A stretch of DNA of 64,000 nt from Saprospiraceae bacterium (GTDB lineage Bacteria; Bacteroidota; Bacteroidia; Chitinophagales; Saprospiraceae), in contig CATQHI010000006.1 in NCBI GenBank assembly GCA_958295895.1, positions 62,001-126,000 on the forward strand, read 5' to 3'. Made by a program: the position numbers and the translations under genes. The notes beneath the pieces are model-generated. The model ran no database searches, had not been told where the DNA came from, and worked only from the letters and a program-made list of their open reading frames with translations. Shown piece by piece: positions 15,560 to 24,653 of the stretch (position 1 is the stretch's first letter; the number at the start of each line of letters is the position of its first letter).

Positions 15560-16366
15560 ATGAGCACCCAACTACTTGCCGGCAAGCGCGGCGTCATCTT
15601 CGGAGCCCTCGATAACCAGAGTATCGCCTGGCAGGTCGCCGAGGTCTGCGCCGAGCAGGGAGCCACCTTTACCCTCACCAACGCCCCGGTAGCCCTCCGC
15701 TTCGGCTCCCTCAACGAGCTGGGCGAGAAGCTAGGTGCCGAGATCATCTCCGCCGACGCCACCAGCATCGAGGATATGGAGAACCTCTTCACCAAATCCG
15801 AAGAGCTCCTAGGCGGTAAGCTCGACTTCGTCCTCCACGCCATCGGCATGTCGCTCAACGTGCGCAAGGGCAAGGAGTACACCGACCTGAAGCACGACTG
15901 GATGCTCAAGACCTTCGATATCTCGGCCATCAGCTTCCACAAGATGTGCCAGGTCCTCTACAAGGGCGACCACATGGCCGACTGGGGAAGCATCCTGGGC
16001 CTTACCTATATCGCCGCCCAGCGCACCTTCCCCGACTACTCTGAGATGGCCGAGTCCAAGGCTCTGCTGGAAAGTTTTGCCCGCAGCTTCGGCTACCACT
16101 TCGGGGAGAAAAACCACGTACGCGTCAATACCATTTCCCAGTCCCCCACCATGACCACGGCCGGCAAGGGCGTCAAGGGCTTCGATGAGTTCTTCGGTTA
16201 CGCCGACCGGATGTCGCCCCTCGGCAATGCCCCCGCCCGGGCCTGCGGTGAGTACTGCGCCAGCCTCTTCAGCGACTTCACCCGCTACGTCACCATGCAG
16301 AATCTCTACCACGACGGCGGCTTCTCCCAAATGGGCATGAACCCCAAGGTGCTCGAAAACGACTAG
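15560..16366 (+). CDS. fabI: Enoyl-[acyl-carrier-protein] reductase (NADH)
   Basis: 268 residues from ATG 15560. FabI catalyses the last reduction of each fatty acid elongation cycle. The catalytic set is Y150, Y160 and K167 (Tyr-x9-Tyr-x6-Lys, in LTYIAAQRTFPDYSEMAESK), which matches the FabI spacing. The N-terminal GVIFGALDNQSIAWQVA is the nucleotide-binding turn typical of FabI. Length fits the family. The longer frame from 15494 would include the promoter hairpins and is rejected. Monocistronic. Confidence 0.95.
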   Translation: MSTQLLAGKRGVIFGALDNQSIAWQVAEVCAEQGATFTLTNAPVALRFGSLNELGEKLGAEIISADATSIEDMENLFTKSEELLGGKLDFVLHAIGMSLNVRKGKEYTDLKHDWMLKTFDISAISFHKMCQVLYKGDHMADWGSILGLTYIAAQRTFPDYSEMAESKALLESFARSFGYHFGEKNHVRVNTISQSPTMTTAGKGVKGFDEFFGYADRMSPLGNAPARACGEYCASLFSDFTRYVTMQNLYHDGGFSQMGMNPKVLEND

Positions 16367-16417
16367 CCCAGGCAGCCGTAGCGACACTGCCGGTGTCTCT
16401 AGGGCGTTACATTGCTT

Positions 16418-18388
16418 ATGCGGAACGGATGGGTATACATACTGCTAGTATTACTCAGCATGCCGGGGACTTGGGCGGGTGCGCAGGTGCTAGATCCGTC
16501 GGATACGGGCCAGCTCGATCCCAGCGACCCGGACTACGACGCGGCCTCCGCCCGACGTGGACAGCCGCAAGAGCAACGCGAGGTACTGCCGGACACCTTC
16601 GGTATTTTTATCTACCAGGTCGATAATCCAAACCAGGAAGTACAGTTCCGGGATAGTCTACTCAATGGCTTTCAGAAGTTCGAGCCGGACCGGGCGGTAG
16701 ACTTCGACTACGCTACCCTAGGCCAGATCGGTACGCCGGCCTACGCCCTACGCTACGCGCCTATCCGGCGGCGGGGGCTGGAGGTGGGCCTACGGCAGTT
16801 CGACCTCTACCGGCGCGAGGTGGAGCAGCTAGACTTCTACCGCCTGGAGCGCCCCTTCACCTACCTGCGTTACCTGCGGGGCAGCGCACAGAACGACGGG
16901 CGGCTCACGGCGCGCTTCAGCCGCAACTTCGCCGACGGGGTCAATCTGCTGCTGGACTACGACCGCATCTTCCAGACCGGGCAGCAGGGCTATCCGGCTA
17001 CCGCGGTGCGCAATACCTCGGTGTCTACGGGGCTCGCTATTCGTCCGCCCGGCAGGCGCTACAGTGGCTACTTCACCTATTCGGCCAACACCTTTGAGGA
17101 GCAGCAGAATGGCGGCATCATCGACTTCGACGTGGAGGAGATCGGTGTACTCGGCGACCAGGCTACCCTGGAACCCCTCCTGGCCAATACCTTCCAGCGG
17201 CAGAGCTTCCGGCAGGCGACGGCCACGCAGTACCTACAATTTGGGGCAGCTACCGACACGCTCACCGGGCGGGAGCGGCGCGCCTTCACCGTGAAGCACC
17301 AGCTACGCATCGACCGCCGCGCCTACCGCATGTCAAGTCTGCGTACGGTGGAGGATACCGCCTACTACGCTCGCCTGCCCCAGTTCGATCTGGACGACCG
17401 GGGGCTACGTAGCCAGCTCGAACACAACATGATCAGCAACGAGCTGGGGCTTAGCACCTTTCGCCGTAGCCAGTCCGGCAGCCGCGAAACCGTGCAGAAG
17501 GACGTTCTGGAAGTGAGTCTCGTTCACCAACTCCACCGCGTACTCCAGGATGCCCGGGACAGTACCGCCAATTTCGTGCTCGCCACCGCCCGCGTGGGAC
17601 TACGCCCTAGCGACCGCCTCCAGTTTCTCATCGACGCCCAACTCAACCTCCTCGGTCAGATCGGCGACTACCGTATAGAGGCCACCGGTGAGCTCGACCT
17701 TGGCCAGGCCGGCAAATTGGAACTCCTCGGGCTCAATCAGCTCTACAGCCCTGACCTCCTCCAGCGCACCTACCTGCTCAACGGCAGCGAATTTTACGAC
17801 CGCAACTTCGCCAAGACCCTGGAACTCCGGCTAGAGGGGGCCTACACCCTGCCCTTTATCGGCATCCGTGCCGGCCTGGCCTACAGCCTGCTCACCAACT
17901 ACATTTACTTCGACCGGGCGGGGACGCCGGTGCAAAGCTCCTCGCCCAACTCCATCATTCAGCTCACCGCCGAGCGCGACTTCACCTTTGGAAGGTACCG
18001 GCTCGACAACCGCATACTACTACAGCAGGCCGACGAGGACGTCTTCCGCCTGCCTCAGCTCTACGGCGAGCACAGTCTTTACTATGCCGGTAAGTGGTTC
18101 GGAGTGCTCAATGTAAATCTGGGCCTCGACGTCCGCTATGCCTCCGGCTTCCAACCCTACTACTATAACCCCATCCTCCAGCAGTTCCAACTCCAGGACC
18201 GACAGCAAACGGATTTTTACGTACAGGTCGACCCCTTCTTCAGCCTGCGGGTGACGCGCTTTCGCTTCTTCGTGAAGTTTATTCAGGCGCAGACCATTAT
18301 CTCCGACCGGCTGCTTTTCCTTACCGCGGAGCACCCTTATCCGGATGGGGCCTTGCGGCTGGGGGCTAGCTGGCGGTTGCTGGATTAG
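16418..18388 (+). CDS. Putative porin (Bacteroidota outer-membrane beta-barrel)
   Basis: 656 residues from ATG 16418. The signal peptide ends near WAGAQ (about residue 22). Next comes an acidic, Pro-rich region, then a long sequence with alternating aromatic/polar strands (for example RLTARFSRNFADGVNLLLDY and FFVKFIQAQTIISDRLLFL) and a C-terminal strand LRLGASWRLLD, as expected for a barrel inserted by the Bam machinery. The pattern fits the Bacteroidota family annotated simply as putative porin. What it transports is not known. It lies 51 nt after fabI, without a clear promoter in between. Confidence 0.75.
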   Translation: MRNGWVYILLVLLSMPGTWAGAQVLDPSDTGQLDPSDPDYDAASARRGQPQEQREVLPDTFGIFIYQVDNPNQEVQFRDSLLNGFQKFEPDRAVDFDYATLGQIGTPAYALRYAPIRRRGLEVGLRQFDLYRREVEQLDFYRLERPFTYLRYLRGSAQNDGRLTARFSRNFADGVNLLLDYDRIFQTGQQGYPATAVRNTSVSTGLAIRPPGRRYSGYFTYSANTFEEQQNGGIIDFDVEEIGVLGDQATLEPLLANTFQRQSFRQATATQYLQFGAATDTLTGRERRAFTVKHQLRIDRRAYRMSSLRTVEDTAYYARLPQFDLDDRGLRSQLEHNMISNELGLSTFRRSQSGSRETVQKDVLEVSLVHQLHRVLQDARDSTANFVLATARVGLRPSDRLQFLIDAQLNLLGQIGDYRIEATGELDLGQAGKLELLGLNQLYSPDLLQRTYLLNGSEFYDRNFAKTLELRLEGAYTLPFIGIRAGLAYSLLTNYIYFDRAGTPVQSSSPNSIIQLTAERDFTFGRYRLDNRILLQQADEDVFRLPQLYGEHSLYYAGKWFGVLNVNLGLDVRYASGFQPYYYNPILQQFQLQDRQQTDFYVQVDPFFSLRVTRFRFFVKFIQAQTIISDRLLFLTAEHPYPDGALRLGASWRLLD

Positions 18389-18399
18389 TATGGTTATCC

Positions 18400-18465
18400 C
18401 GGTCGTCAGCCGACTCATTCAAATCAGCCCGATTGGTTATGGGAAAAGAATTCGGCGGACGACCG
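18400..18465. terminator. Intergenic element with GTCGTCNGCCGA arms, copy 2, acting as convergent terminator
   Basis: CGGTCGTCAGCCGA (18400-18413) pairs with TCGGCGGACGACCG (18452-18465) with a single mismatch. It lies between convergent genes. The right side with its flank (to 18475) is nearly the reverse complement of 4001-4024, so this is a repeated element and not a unique hairpin. Confidence 0.6.
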
Positions 18466-18474
18466 TAGCAGCGC

Positions 18475-19893
18475 TTAAAACTCCCGATTAGACTGTGGCG
18501 AGACGAATTCATTCATCTCATCCACGTTGGTCACCTTCATATTGGGGCCGTCCCACTCCAGGCGGGTGCGGCCGCGGACTTCCCACTCGTCGCCGTCGGT
18601 GGCCTCCGTTTGGTCGCCCTTGGGGAAGCGGTAGTCGTAGCCGCGTACAGCCAGGTTACCCATAAGAATGGTCTCGGTGAGGGGGCCGGCCTTGGCCAGG
18701 TGGCTGCTGGGCTGGTAGCCCTCCTTGATGCCGTTGACCCAGTCCATTTCGTGGGAGGTCTGGACGCGGGGAATGGTCTCGGGCACGTCGATCTCCTCCA
18801 TGCGGCTGGTGGGCAGTAGGGTGGGATCGGCGCCGTAGACGTCGGCCATAAGTTTACCCTTGGTGCCGACCATGATGATGCCGTTGGGGTTGAGCTTCTG
18901 GTCGACGGTGAGCTCCTCGGGGGTGCCGGGTAGGATGCCGCCGTCCGTCCAGATGAGTTCCACGGGCGGCTTTTCGCCGCGGGCGGGGAACTTGATGTGG
19001 ATCTTAGAGGCGGGGGGGCAGGTGTCGGGATTGTAGTCGGGGTTCCAGTTCTGGCTGAAGACCTGTACAACACTGGCCTCCGCGCTGGTGGGGTAGCCCA
19101 GGTCTAGGATGTAGAAGGGCGTGTCGATGATGTGGCAGCCCATATCGCCGAGGGCACCGGTACCGAAGTCCCAGTAGCCACGCCAGGCAAAGGGGTGGTA
19201 GGCGTTGTTGTGGGGACGCATAGCGGCGGGGCCGAGCCAGAGGTTCCAGTCGAAGTCCGCAGGGATGGGGTCGGTACCCTGGGGGAGCTTACCGCCCTGT
19301 GGCCAGATGGGGCGATTAGTCCAGGCGTAGACCTGGGTCACGTCGCCGATCATACCGGCCTCGACCAGCTCCTGGGTACGACGGATGCCCTCGCCACTGG
19401 CGCCCTGGTTACCCATCTGGGTGATGAGTTGGGGTTTGGCCTTGGCCATTTCGGTCAGGGCGCGGACCTCAGAAATCGTCCGGGCGAGGGGTTTTTCGAT
19501 GTAGACGTGCTTGTCCATACCCATGGCGGCCAGTCCTGCCACGGCGTGGCTATGGTCGGGTACGGTGACGACTACGGCATCGATGTCCTTGCCGTATTTG
19601 TCGAGCATGACCCGCCAGTCTTTTTCGAAGGCGGCGTCGGGGAACTGGGTGCGCAGTTCCTTGCTCATCGACACGTCGACGTCACAGAGGGCGACGATAT
19701 TTTCGCTAGCCATCTGGGGGATGGAGCCATTGGCCTTGCCGCCGGCCCCGATGGCGGCAATGTTGACGGTGTCGCTGGGGGCCTGGTAGCCCTTACCGCC
19801 CAGCACGTGGCGGGGTACGATAGTAAAGGCCGCGGCGGCCGTAGCGGCGGTGCGCAGGAAGCGGCGGCGGGTAGAGGTAGTTTGCTTTGGCAT
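18475..19893 (-). CDS. Gfo/Idh/MocA-family oxidoreductase with Tat signal
   Basis: 472 residues. A twin-arginine signal is visible at the start (STRRRFLRTAATAAAAFTIV), so the protein folds with its cofactor before export to the periplasm. The Rossmann segment reads NIAAIGAGGKANGSI, and EKPLARTISEVRAL carries the catalytic Lys of the EKP motif. Members oxidise or reduce sugars or related polyols with NAD(P). Large families of Tat-exported members occur in Bacteroidota and Planctomycetota, usually in carbohydrate use. Monocistronic; divergent from ndh-2. Confidence 0.88.
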   Translation of the reverse strand: MPKQTTSTRRRFLRTAATAAAAFTIVPRHVLGGKGYQAPSDTVNIAAIGAGGKANGSIPQMASENIVALCDVDVSMSKELRTQFPDAAFEKDWRVMLDKYGKDIDAVVVTVPDHSHAVAGLAAMGMDKHVYIEKPLARTISEVRALTEMAKAKPQLITQMGNQGASGEGIRRTQELVEAGMIGDVTQVYAWTNRPIWPQGGKLPQGTDPIPADFDWNLWLGPAAMRPHNNAYHPFAWRGYWDFGTGALGDMGCHIIDTPFYILDLGYPTSAEASVVQVFSQNWNPDYNPDTCPPASKIHIKFPARGEKPPVELIWTDGGILPGTPEELTVDQKLNPNGIIMVGTKGKLMADVYGADPTLLPTSRMEEIDVPETIPRVQTSHEMDWVNGIKEGYQPSSHLAKAGPLTETILMGNLAVRGYDYRFPKGDQTEATDGDEWEVRGRTRLEWDGPNMKVTNVDEMNEFVSPQSNREF

Positions 19894-19966
19894 GATGAAT
19901 GGTTGGTTGCGTGAATATACAATAAGAGAGCGAACTAAAACGATTAGCGAGGATCTTGACTATCCT

Positions 19967-19982
19967 TGCACCTGCGGCCCCG
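19967..19982 (+). repeat. TGCACCTGCGGCCCCG 16-mer, copy upstream of ndh-2
   Basis: Exact copy of the 16-mer also found at 24510, 31502 (reverse) and 58577. Here it directly follows TATCCT, giving a -7-like TATCCTTG, and ends 38 nt before the ndh-2 ATG. Confidence 0.7.
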
Positions 19983-20020
19983 CCCGCGAACCTTAACCGG
20001 GGGAACGGCTTACTCTAGCT

Positions 20021-21337
20021 ATGGATCCAACGACGAAAATCAACATCCCGGAGAGTGCGCTGGAACGGGTCGTGATCGTGGGGGGTGGCTTCGGCGGACT
20101 ACAGCTGGCGCGCAAGCTCGTGAAGTCTAATTTCCAGGTAGTGCTGATCGACCGCAACAACTACCACCAGTTTCAGCCGCTGTTTTATCAGGTGGCGATG
20201 GCGGGACTGGAGCCGAGTAGCATCGTTTTTCCCTTCCGGAAGCTGTTCCAGGGGCGGCAGAATATGTACATCCGCATGGCGGAGGTGACGCACGTGGATA
20301 CGACGGCCAAACAGATCCAGACGCCCCTCGGGCACTGCAACTACGACCACCTGATCGTAGCCACCGGCGCCGATACCAACTACTACGGCAATAAAGACCT
20401 GGAACGGCTCACGCTACCCATGAAGTCAGTCAGCGAGGCGCTCTACCTGCGGAACTCCATCCTAGACGACTACGAGGACGCCCTGACCACCCCCTCCTAC
20501 CAGGACCGGCAGGAACTGGTCGATATTGTGATCGTCGGCGGCGGCGCTACGGGGGTAGAACTGGCCGGCTCGCTGGCCGAAATGAAGACCCACGTACTGC
20601 CCAAGGACTACCCCGAACTGCATGTGGAAGAAGAAGTGGACATCTACCTCGTGCAATCCGGCGACGTACTACTCAAGGGCATGAGTGCTAACAGCAGCGA
20701 AAAGGCCCTGAAGTACCTAGAGGAACTCGGCGTGAAGGTGATCCTGAACAACCGAGTCACCGCCTTCGACGGCAGCACCGTGACGCTGCAGGACGGCCCT
20801 ACCATCGCCAGTCAGAAGGTGATCTGGGCCGCCGGCGTCAAGGGGATGCCCATCCCCGGTCTACCCGAGGAGGCCATCACCTACGGTAACCGCCTGGCCG
20901 TGGACCGCTTCAACCGCGTCAAGGGCACCGACGGCGTCTACGCCGTCGGCGACGTGGCCTATATGGAAGAGCCGGATTTTCCGAAGGGGCACCCACAGGT
21001 GGCGCAGGTGGCCATTCAGATGGGGGGGCACCTGGCCAAAAACCTCCGCTACCGGCACGAGCGGCGGGAGGCGTGGGAGCCGTTTCATTACCACGATAAG
21101 GGCAGTATGGCTACGATCGGTCGGGCGCGGGCGGTGGTCGACATCCCGAAGCCCAACATGCACTTCGGCGGGGTACTGGCCTGGCTGACCTGGCTACTGG
21201 TGCACCTGTTTGCCATCCTGGGCACGCGCAACAAGATCTTCGTTTTCCTGAACTGGCTGTACAACTACATCAATTACAACCAGAGCCTGCGGCTGATCAT
21301 TCGACCGCGGCACGGTACGGATGCTAGTGCAAGTTAG
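20021..21337 (+). CDS. Type II NADH dehydrogenase (NDH-2)
   Basis: 438 residues. FAD-binding VVIVGGGFGGLQLARKL (residues about 17-33), an NADH-binding second Rossmann fold IVIVGGGATGVELAGSLAEM (about 169-190), and GVYAVGDVAYM (about 307-317), the late FAD contact. The C-terminal part VLAWLTWLLVHLFAILGTRN is hydrophobic and anchors the enzyme to the membrane, as in NDH-2. It passes electrons from NADH to quinone without pumping protons. It overlaps the stop of the convergent SpoIIAA-like gene by 4 nt. Confidence 0.9.
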   Translation: MDPTTKINIPESALERVVIVGGGFGGLQLARKLVKSNFQVVLIDRNNYHQFQPLFYQVAMAGLEPSSIVFPFRKLFQGRQNMYIRMAEVTHVDTTAKQIQTPLGHCNYDHLIVATGADTNYYGNKDLERLTLPMKSVSEALYLRNSILDDYEDALTTPSYQDRQELVDIVIVGGGATGVELAGSLAEMKTHVLPKDYPELHVEEEVDIYLVQSGDVLLKGMSANSSEKALKYLEELGVKVILNNRVTAFDGSTVTLQDGPTIASQKVIWAAGVKGMPIPGLPEEAITYGNRLAVDRFNRVKGTDGVYAVGDVAYMEEPDFPKGHPQVAQVAIQMGGHLAKNLRYRHERREAWEPFHYHDKGSMATIGRARAVVDIPKPNMHFGGVLAWLTWLLVHLFAILGTRNKIFVFLNWLYNYINYNQSLRLIIRPRHGTDASAS

Positions 21338-22077
21338 TCTAGCCAGGCAATCGCCCGCTGGTGCTCCGTAGAGGAAAAGGCGGCCAGTTCCAGTCCGGGG
21401 GTAAGCAAATCACTCAGCTTCACGCTCGTCTTGAGCCACGACTGGTCGCCGATGATGGCCACCCGCTCCAGGTCTTTGTAGAGCTTCATGCTGGCCTTGA
21501 GATCCTCCCAGAGGGTACGGATGCTGAGGGCTTCGGTGCTGACGACCTCGATGAGCAGGCGGGCCTTGCCGTGGTGGCGGACCTTCTCCTCGACCAGGAC
21601 GTTGATGCGGTCGTAATCGACGGGGTAGAGCTTGCCGACGATGGCCAGACCCAGCAGGCGTTCGTTGGCCAGATCGACAACCCTGACGCCCTCGGAGGTG
21701 GTGGGGGCTTCGGTATCCTGTTTGAGCCAGCGGTGGGCGAGCTCGCCCTCATTGAGGGCGAAGGTCTTGACCTCCATACGGGGGGTGAGAAAATCGATGC
21801 CGCCGCTCAGGGTGGAGAGCCAGCCGTGATCGGTAAGGATGGCGTATTTCTCAATTTTTTCCCAGAGCTCGCGCTTGGCCTTGACGGTGTTCCAGAAGGC
21901 CTGGTAGCTGGCAAATCCGCCGACGTTCTTGATGTTGCCCAGTAGGCGGACCTTGCCGTGGGTGACCACCTTGGCCTCGACGGCCATAAGGAGCTTGCGC
22001 ATGCCGGGCTCGTCGACCTCGCCGTCGAGGGTGAAGCCGAGCATATTGTCCTGGGAAAGGGGGAAGATGGTGACCAT
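21334..22077 (-). CDS. Tandem SpoIIAA-like (STAS-fold) protein
   Basis: 247 residues made of two similar halves of about 120 residues. Each has an LGFTLDGEV / LGLAIVGKL start, a middle KVRLLGNIKNV / KARLLIEVVS strand and a WLSTLSGGIDFLTPRMEV / WLKTSVKLSDLLTPGLEL end. This matches the SpoIIAA-like family (DUF3478 type), usually one domain per chain and annotated as STAS/SEC14-like. Function in the family is unclear; lipid or regulatory binding has been proposed. Soluble, no signal peptide. The internal duplication is clear by eye. Confidence 0.75.
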   Translation of the reverse strand: MVTIFPLSQDNMLGFTLDGEVDEPGMRKLLMAVEAKVVTHGKVRLLGNIKNVGGFASYQAFWNTVKAKRELWEKIEKYAILTDHGWLSTLSGGIDFLTPRMEVKTFALNEGELAHRWLKQDTEAPTTSEGVRVVDLANERLLGLAIVGKLYPVDYDRINVLVEEKVRHHGKARLLIEVVSTEALSIRTLWEDLKASMKLYKDLERVAIIGDQSWLKTSVKLSDLLTPGLELAAFSSTEHQRAIAWLD

Positions 22078-22318
22078 GAACGCGTGTTTGTGGGAACAAC
22101 CAGAGGGGCTACCGAAAGGATTAAGTGCCAGTGAATTAATCGACGAACCAGCCCCCTAATCGGACCACGATTTGTTTTAAAAGTCGGTAAAACAAAAACC
22201 TGATTCGGAAAATCGGAGTTGGGCAATGAGACACGAATTTTTCCTGAATCTCGGCAAAGTGGCGGTCCTGGGTGACCGAGTCAATCCGCCACTACGTCCA
22301 ACTAGCTCCCCCAATCGG

Positions 22319-23443
22319 ATGAAGATTGCCCTCATCGCCCACCTGAAGTTTCCCATCGCCGAGCCCTTCCACGGCGGACTGGAGATGCACACCCACTGCC
22401 TGACCCAGGAGTTGATGGCCCGCGGTCACGAGGTTATCTTATTCGCCCTGAGCGCCTCCGATCCTAGCTTCCAGATCATCGAGCCTACCCTGAACGCCGT
22501 GGAAAAAGAGGGGGCGGTCGATCTCTTCCAGCAGGAGCCCGGCTTCGGCCTGGAGTTCGTCAATAAGTTCCACGCCTACCTGGACGTGGTCACGACCATC
22601 CAGCGTGGCGACTTCGACATCGTGCACAACAACAGTCTGCACTTCCTGCCGCTGTCACTAGCCCACACCCTGGGCTGCCCCATGGTGACGACGCTGCACT
22701 GTCCGCCCTTCCCCTCCCTACAGAGCGGCGTGATCCTGGCCCGTCCCTACCTCGGTAATCAGTTCGTAGCCGTGAGTCAGAGCATCGCCCAGCAGTGGGC
22801 CGCCGACATCACTCACTGTAAGGTTATTCATAATGGCATTCAGGTCGACCGCTGGCATGCCTCCACCGCGGGCACCCCCGGCACTGCCTTCTGGTACGGC
22901 CGCTTTTGCCCCGAGAAAGGCCCGGAGTACGCTATCCAGGCCGCCAAGCAGGCCGGTTACAAGCTGCGCCTGGCCGGTAGCATCTACGATCAGGACTACT
23001 TTGACCGCGAGATTGCCCCCCGCCTCGACGAAGACGTACAGTACGTCGGTCACCTGGACCACCGCGACATCTGCCGCGAGGCCGGCCGGGCCGCCGTAGG
23101 CCTGTTCACCTCTACCTGGGACGAGCCCTTCGGCTTGGTCCTCCCCGAAATGCTTGCCTGCGGTACCCCCGTAGTCTCCTTCGATAGCGGTGCCGCCGGG
23201 GAAATCCTCGACGATAGCTGCGGCATTATCGTACCCAAGCGCAACGTAGCCGCCATGGCCGCCGCCATGCCCCGTGCCGCCGCCCTCGACCGTGCTGCCT
23301 GCCGCCGCCGCGCCGAGTTTCACTTTCCCGTCGGTCGTATGATCACCGACTACGAGCGGCTGTACCAGAAGTTGGTGCCCCAGGTACCTGCGCTGCCCAC
23401 CGTCACCTCCGTACTGCGTAGCTCGGTCGGTGTCGTCGCCTAG
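22319..23443 (+). CDS. Glycosyltransferase family 4
   Basis: 374 residues from ATG 22319 (MKIALIAHLKFP); the longer frame from 22226 has no homology. GT4 features: an HGGLEMHTHCLTQELMARGH N-terminal loop, HNGIQVDRW, FCPEKGPEYAIQAAK, and the donor-binding EPFGLVLPEMLACGTPVV with the E-x7-E pattern. It is a retaining transferase using a nucleotide sugar, with the acceptor unknown. Its 3' end overlaps the next glycosyltransferase by 14 nt, so the two are translated together and may act on the same glycan. Confidence 0.88.
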   Translation: MKIALIAHLKFPIAEPFHGGLEMHTHCLTQELMARGHEVILFALSASDPSFQIIEPTLNAVEKEGAVDLFQQEPGFGLEFVNKFHAYLDVVTTIQRGDFDIVHNNSLHFLPLSLAHTLGCPMVTTLHCPPFPSLQSGVILARPYLGNQFVAVSQSIAQQWAADITHCKVIHNGIQVDRWHASTAGTPGTAFWYGRFCPEKGPEYAIQAAKQAGYKLRLAGSIYDQDYFDREIAPRLDEDVQYVGHLDHRDICREAGRAAVGLFTSTWDEPFGLVLPEMLACGTPVVSFDSGAAGEILDDSCGIIVPKRNVAAMAAAMPRAAALDRAACRRRAEFHFPVGRMITDYERLYQKLVPQVPALPTVTSVLRSSVGVVA

Positions 23444-24494
23444 TTCGTCCCCCGCCCGCCCGGTAGCCTTCTACGTCCACCACCACGGCCGGGGCCACGC
23501 CAACCGTACCCGCCTGCTCACCGAGCGCTGGGCCACCGACGCCCCCCTGCACATCTTCACCTCCGCCCCAAAACCCTTCCTGAATTGGGCGGCTGGAGAG
23601 CTACACGTCCTGCCCCCCGACGTAAGTCCCGAGCGCGATCCGACCAATGATTTATTAGATGGTCAGGTCCTGCACTATGCCCCCACCGATCTACCCGGCT
23701 TGCAGCAACGTATGGCCATCATCGCTCAGTGGATTGCTGAGCACCGCCCCACACTCTTCGTCGTCGATCTATCGGTAGAGATTGCCCTATTCGTGCGCCT
23801 GTGTGGCTGCCGTATGGCCCTAGTTCGTCTGCATGGTCACCGCGACGATCTAGCTCACACCGCGGCGTTTCGTCTGGCCGATCACCTATTAGCCCCCTTC
23901 CCCCCCCAGCTAGAAGACGCCCATACCCCTGACTGGGTCCGCGCCAAAACCACCTACCTAGGCACTTTCAGTCGCTACGATCACCGGCAGGAGACCGAAG
24001 CGGAGTGCCGCCAGCAGCTCCAACTTCCCGCAGGACAGCCCGTCGTCACAGTAGTCAACGGAGCGGGCGGCGGCGCGCAGGTGCAAAGTAAGTGGCAAGA
24101 GGTAGCACAGTCCACACCCGACTGGTTGTTCCTCCTCGTGGGTAGGGTAGAAGAGCCCCACGATTCCCTTCCCCCTAATTTGCGCTACATCGGCTTTGTT
24201 TCCGATACGTACCCCTACCTCAGGGCCGCCGACGTGGTCGTGGGCAGCGGAGGTACTAATACCATGATGGAGGTGGGTGCCGCCCGTGTCCCCTTCCTCA
24301 GTATGCCAGAGAAGCGCCCCTTCGCCGAGCAGCGCTGCAAAATGGAGGCCTTGCAGCGACTGGGGTTGACGCGGATCGTGCCGAAAGATGTAGCGCCGGA
24401 GGAGTGGGCGGTGCTGTTACGGGAAGCCCGGACTATGGAGGTGAGGGGGTGGGATGAGTTGCCCGCGTTGCCGGAGCGATTTGCTTTGGGGTAG
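23430..24494 (+). CDS. MurG/GT28-like glycosyltransferase
   Basis: 354 residues starting at GTG 23430. VAFYVHHHGRGHANRTRLL at the N-terminus and VVGSGGTNTMMEVGAARVPF toward the C-terminus (about 280-300) are the acceptor and UDP-sugar donor loops of the MurG-like fold. This group in Bacteroidota is annotated as glycosyltransferase or MurG-like. The overlapping GT4 gene suggests they add consecutive sugars. The alternative-start frame is supported because no ATG exists before the conserved HGRGH motif. Confidence 0.78.
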   Translation: MSSPSSSPARPVAFYVHHHGRGHANRTRLLTERWATDAPLHIFTSAPKPFLNWAAGELHVLPPDVSPERDPTNDLLDGQVLHYAPTDLPGLQQRMAIIAQWIAEHRPTLFVVDLSVEIALFVRLCGCRMALVRLHGHRDDLAHTAAFRLADHLLAPFPPQLEDAHTPDWVRAKTTYLGTFSRYDHRQETEAECRQQLQLPAGQPVVTVVNGAGGGAQVQSKWQEVAQSTPDWLFLLVGRVEEPHDSLPPNLRYIGFVSDTYPYLRAADVVVGSGGTNTMMEVGAARVPFLSMPEKRPFAEQRCKMEALQRLGLTRIVPKDVAPEEWAVLLREARTMEVRGWDELPALPERFALG

Positions 24495-24509
24495 CTCTGC
24501 GGGTTGGAT

Positions 24510-24525
24510 TGCACCTGCGGCCCCG
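24510..24525 (+). repeat. TGCACCTGCGGCCCCG 16-mer, copy in the lon leader region
   Basis: Exact copy, 16 nt after the stop of the upstream glycosyltransferase and about 108 nt before the lon -7 box. Confidence 0.7.
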
Positions 24526-24552
24526 GCAAATTTCCCTTCTGGCTACTCGACC

Positions 24553-24604
24553 GAACCCTCAAAGGTTCGAAGTCGCTGCAGCTCCAACGAACCCTTCGAG
24601 GTTC
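24553..24604 (+). promoter_or_regulatory. Two GAACC-N6-GGTTC dyads upstream of lon
   Basis: GAACCCTCAAAGGTTC (24553-24568) and GAACCCTTCGAGGTTC (24589-24604) share the form GAACCCTNNNAGGTTC and lie 36 bp apart centre to centre, on the same face if DNA turns every 10.5-12 bp are counted loosely. The second ends 13 nt before the -7 box, covering the -33 region, so a bound regulator would act on the promoter. They could instead fold as small RNA hairpins if transcription starts further upstream. Confidence 0.55.
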
Positions 24605-24617
24605 TCGGGAAGGGCGC

Positions 24618-24625
24618 TACCTTTG
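24618..24625 (+). promoter_or_regulatory. lon promoter -7 box
   Basis: TACCTTTG matches TAnnTTTG exactly, 28 nt before the lon ATG. No good TTTG is seen at -33, where one of the dyads lies, which hints at activator or repressor control. Confidence 0.6.
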
Positions 24626-24653
24626 CCGGTCGCGCGCCCAACTACACCACCGA

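Noticed and set aside
19132-19914. A 260-aa plus-strand open frame opposite the Gfo/Idh oxidoreductase
   Set aside because: Antisense shadow with Gly/Val-rich content; the opposite strand has a Tat signal and family motifs.
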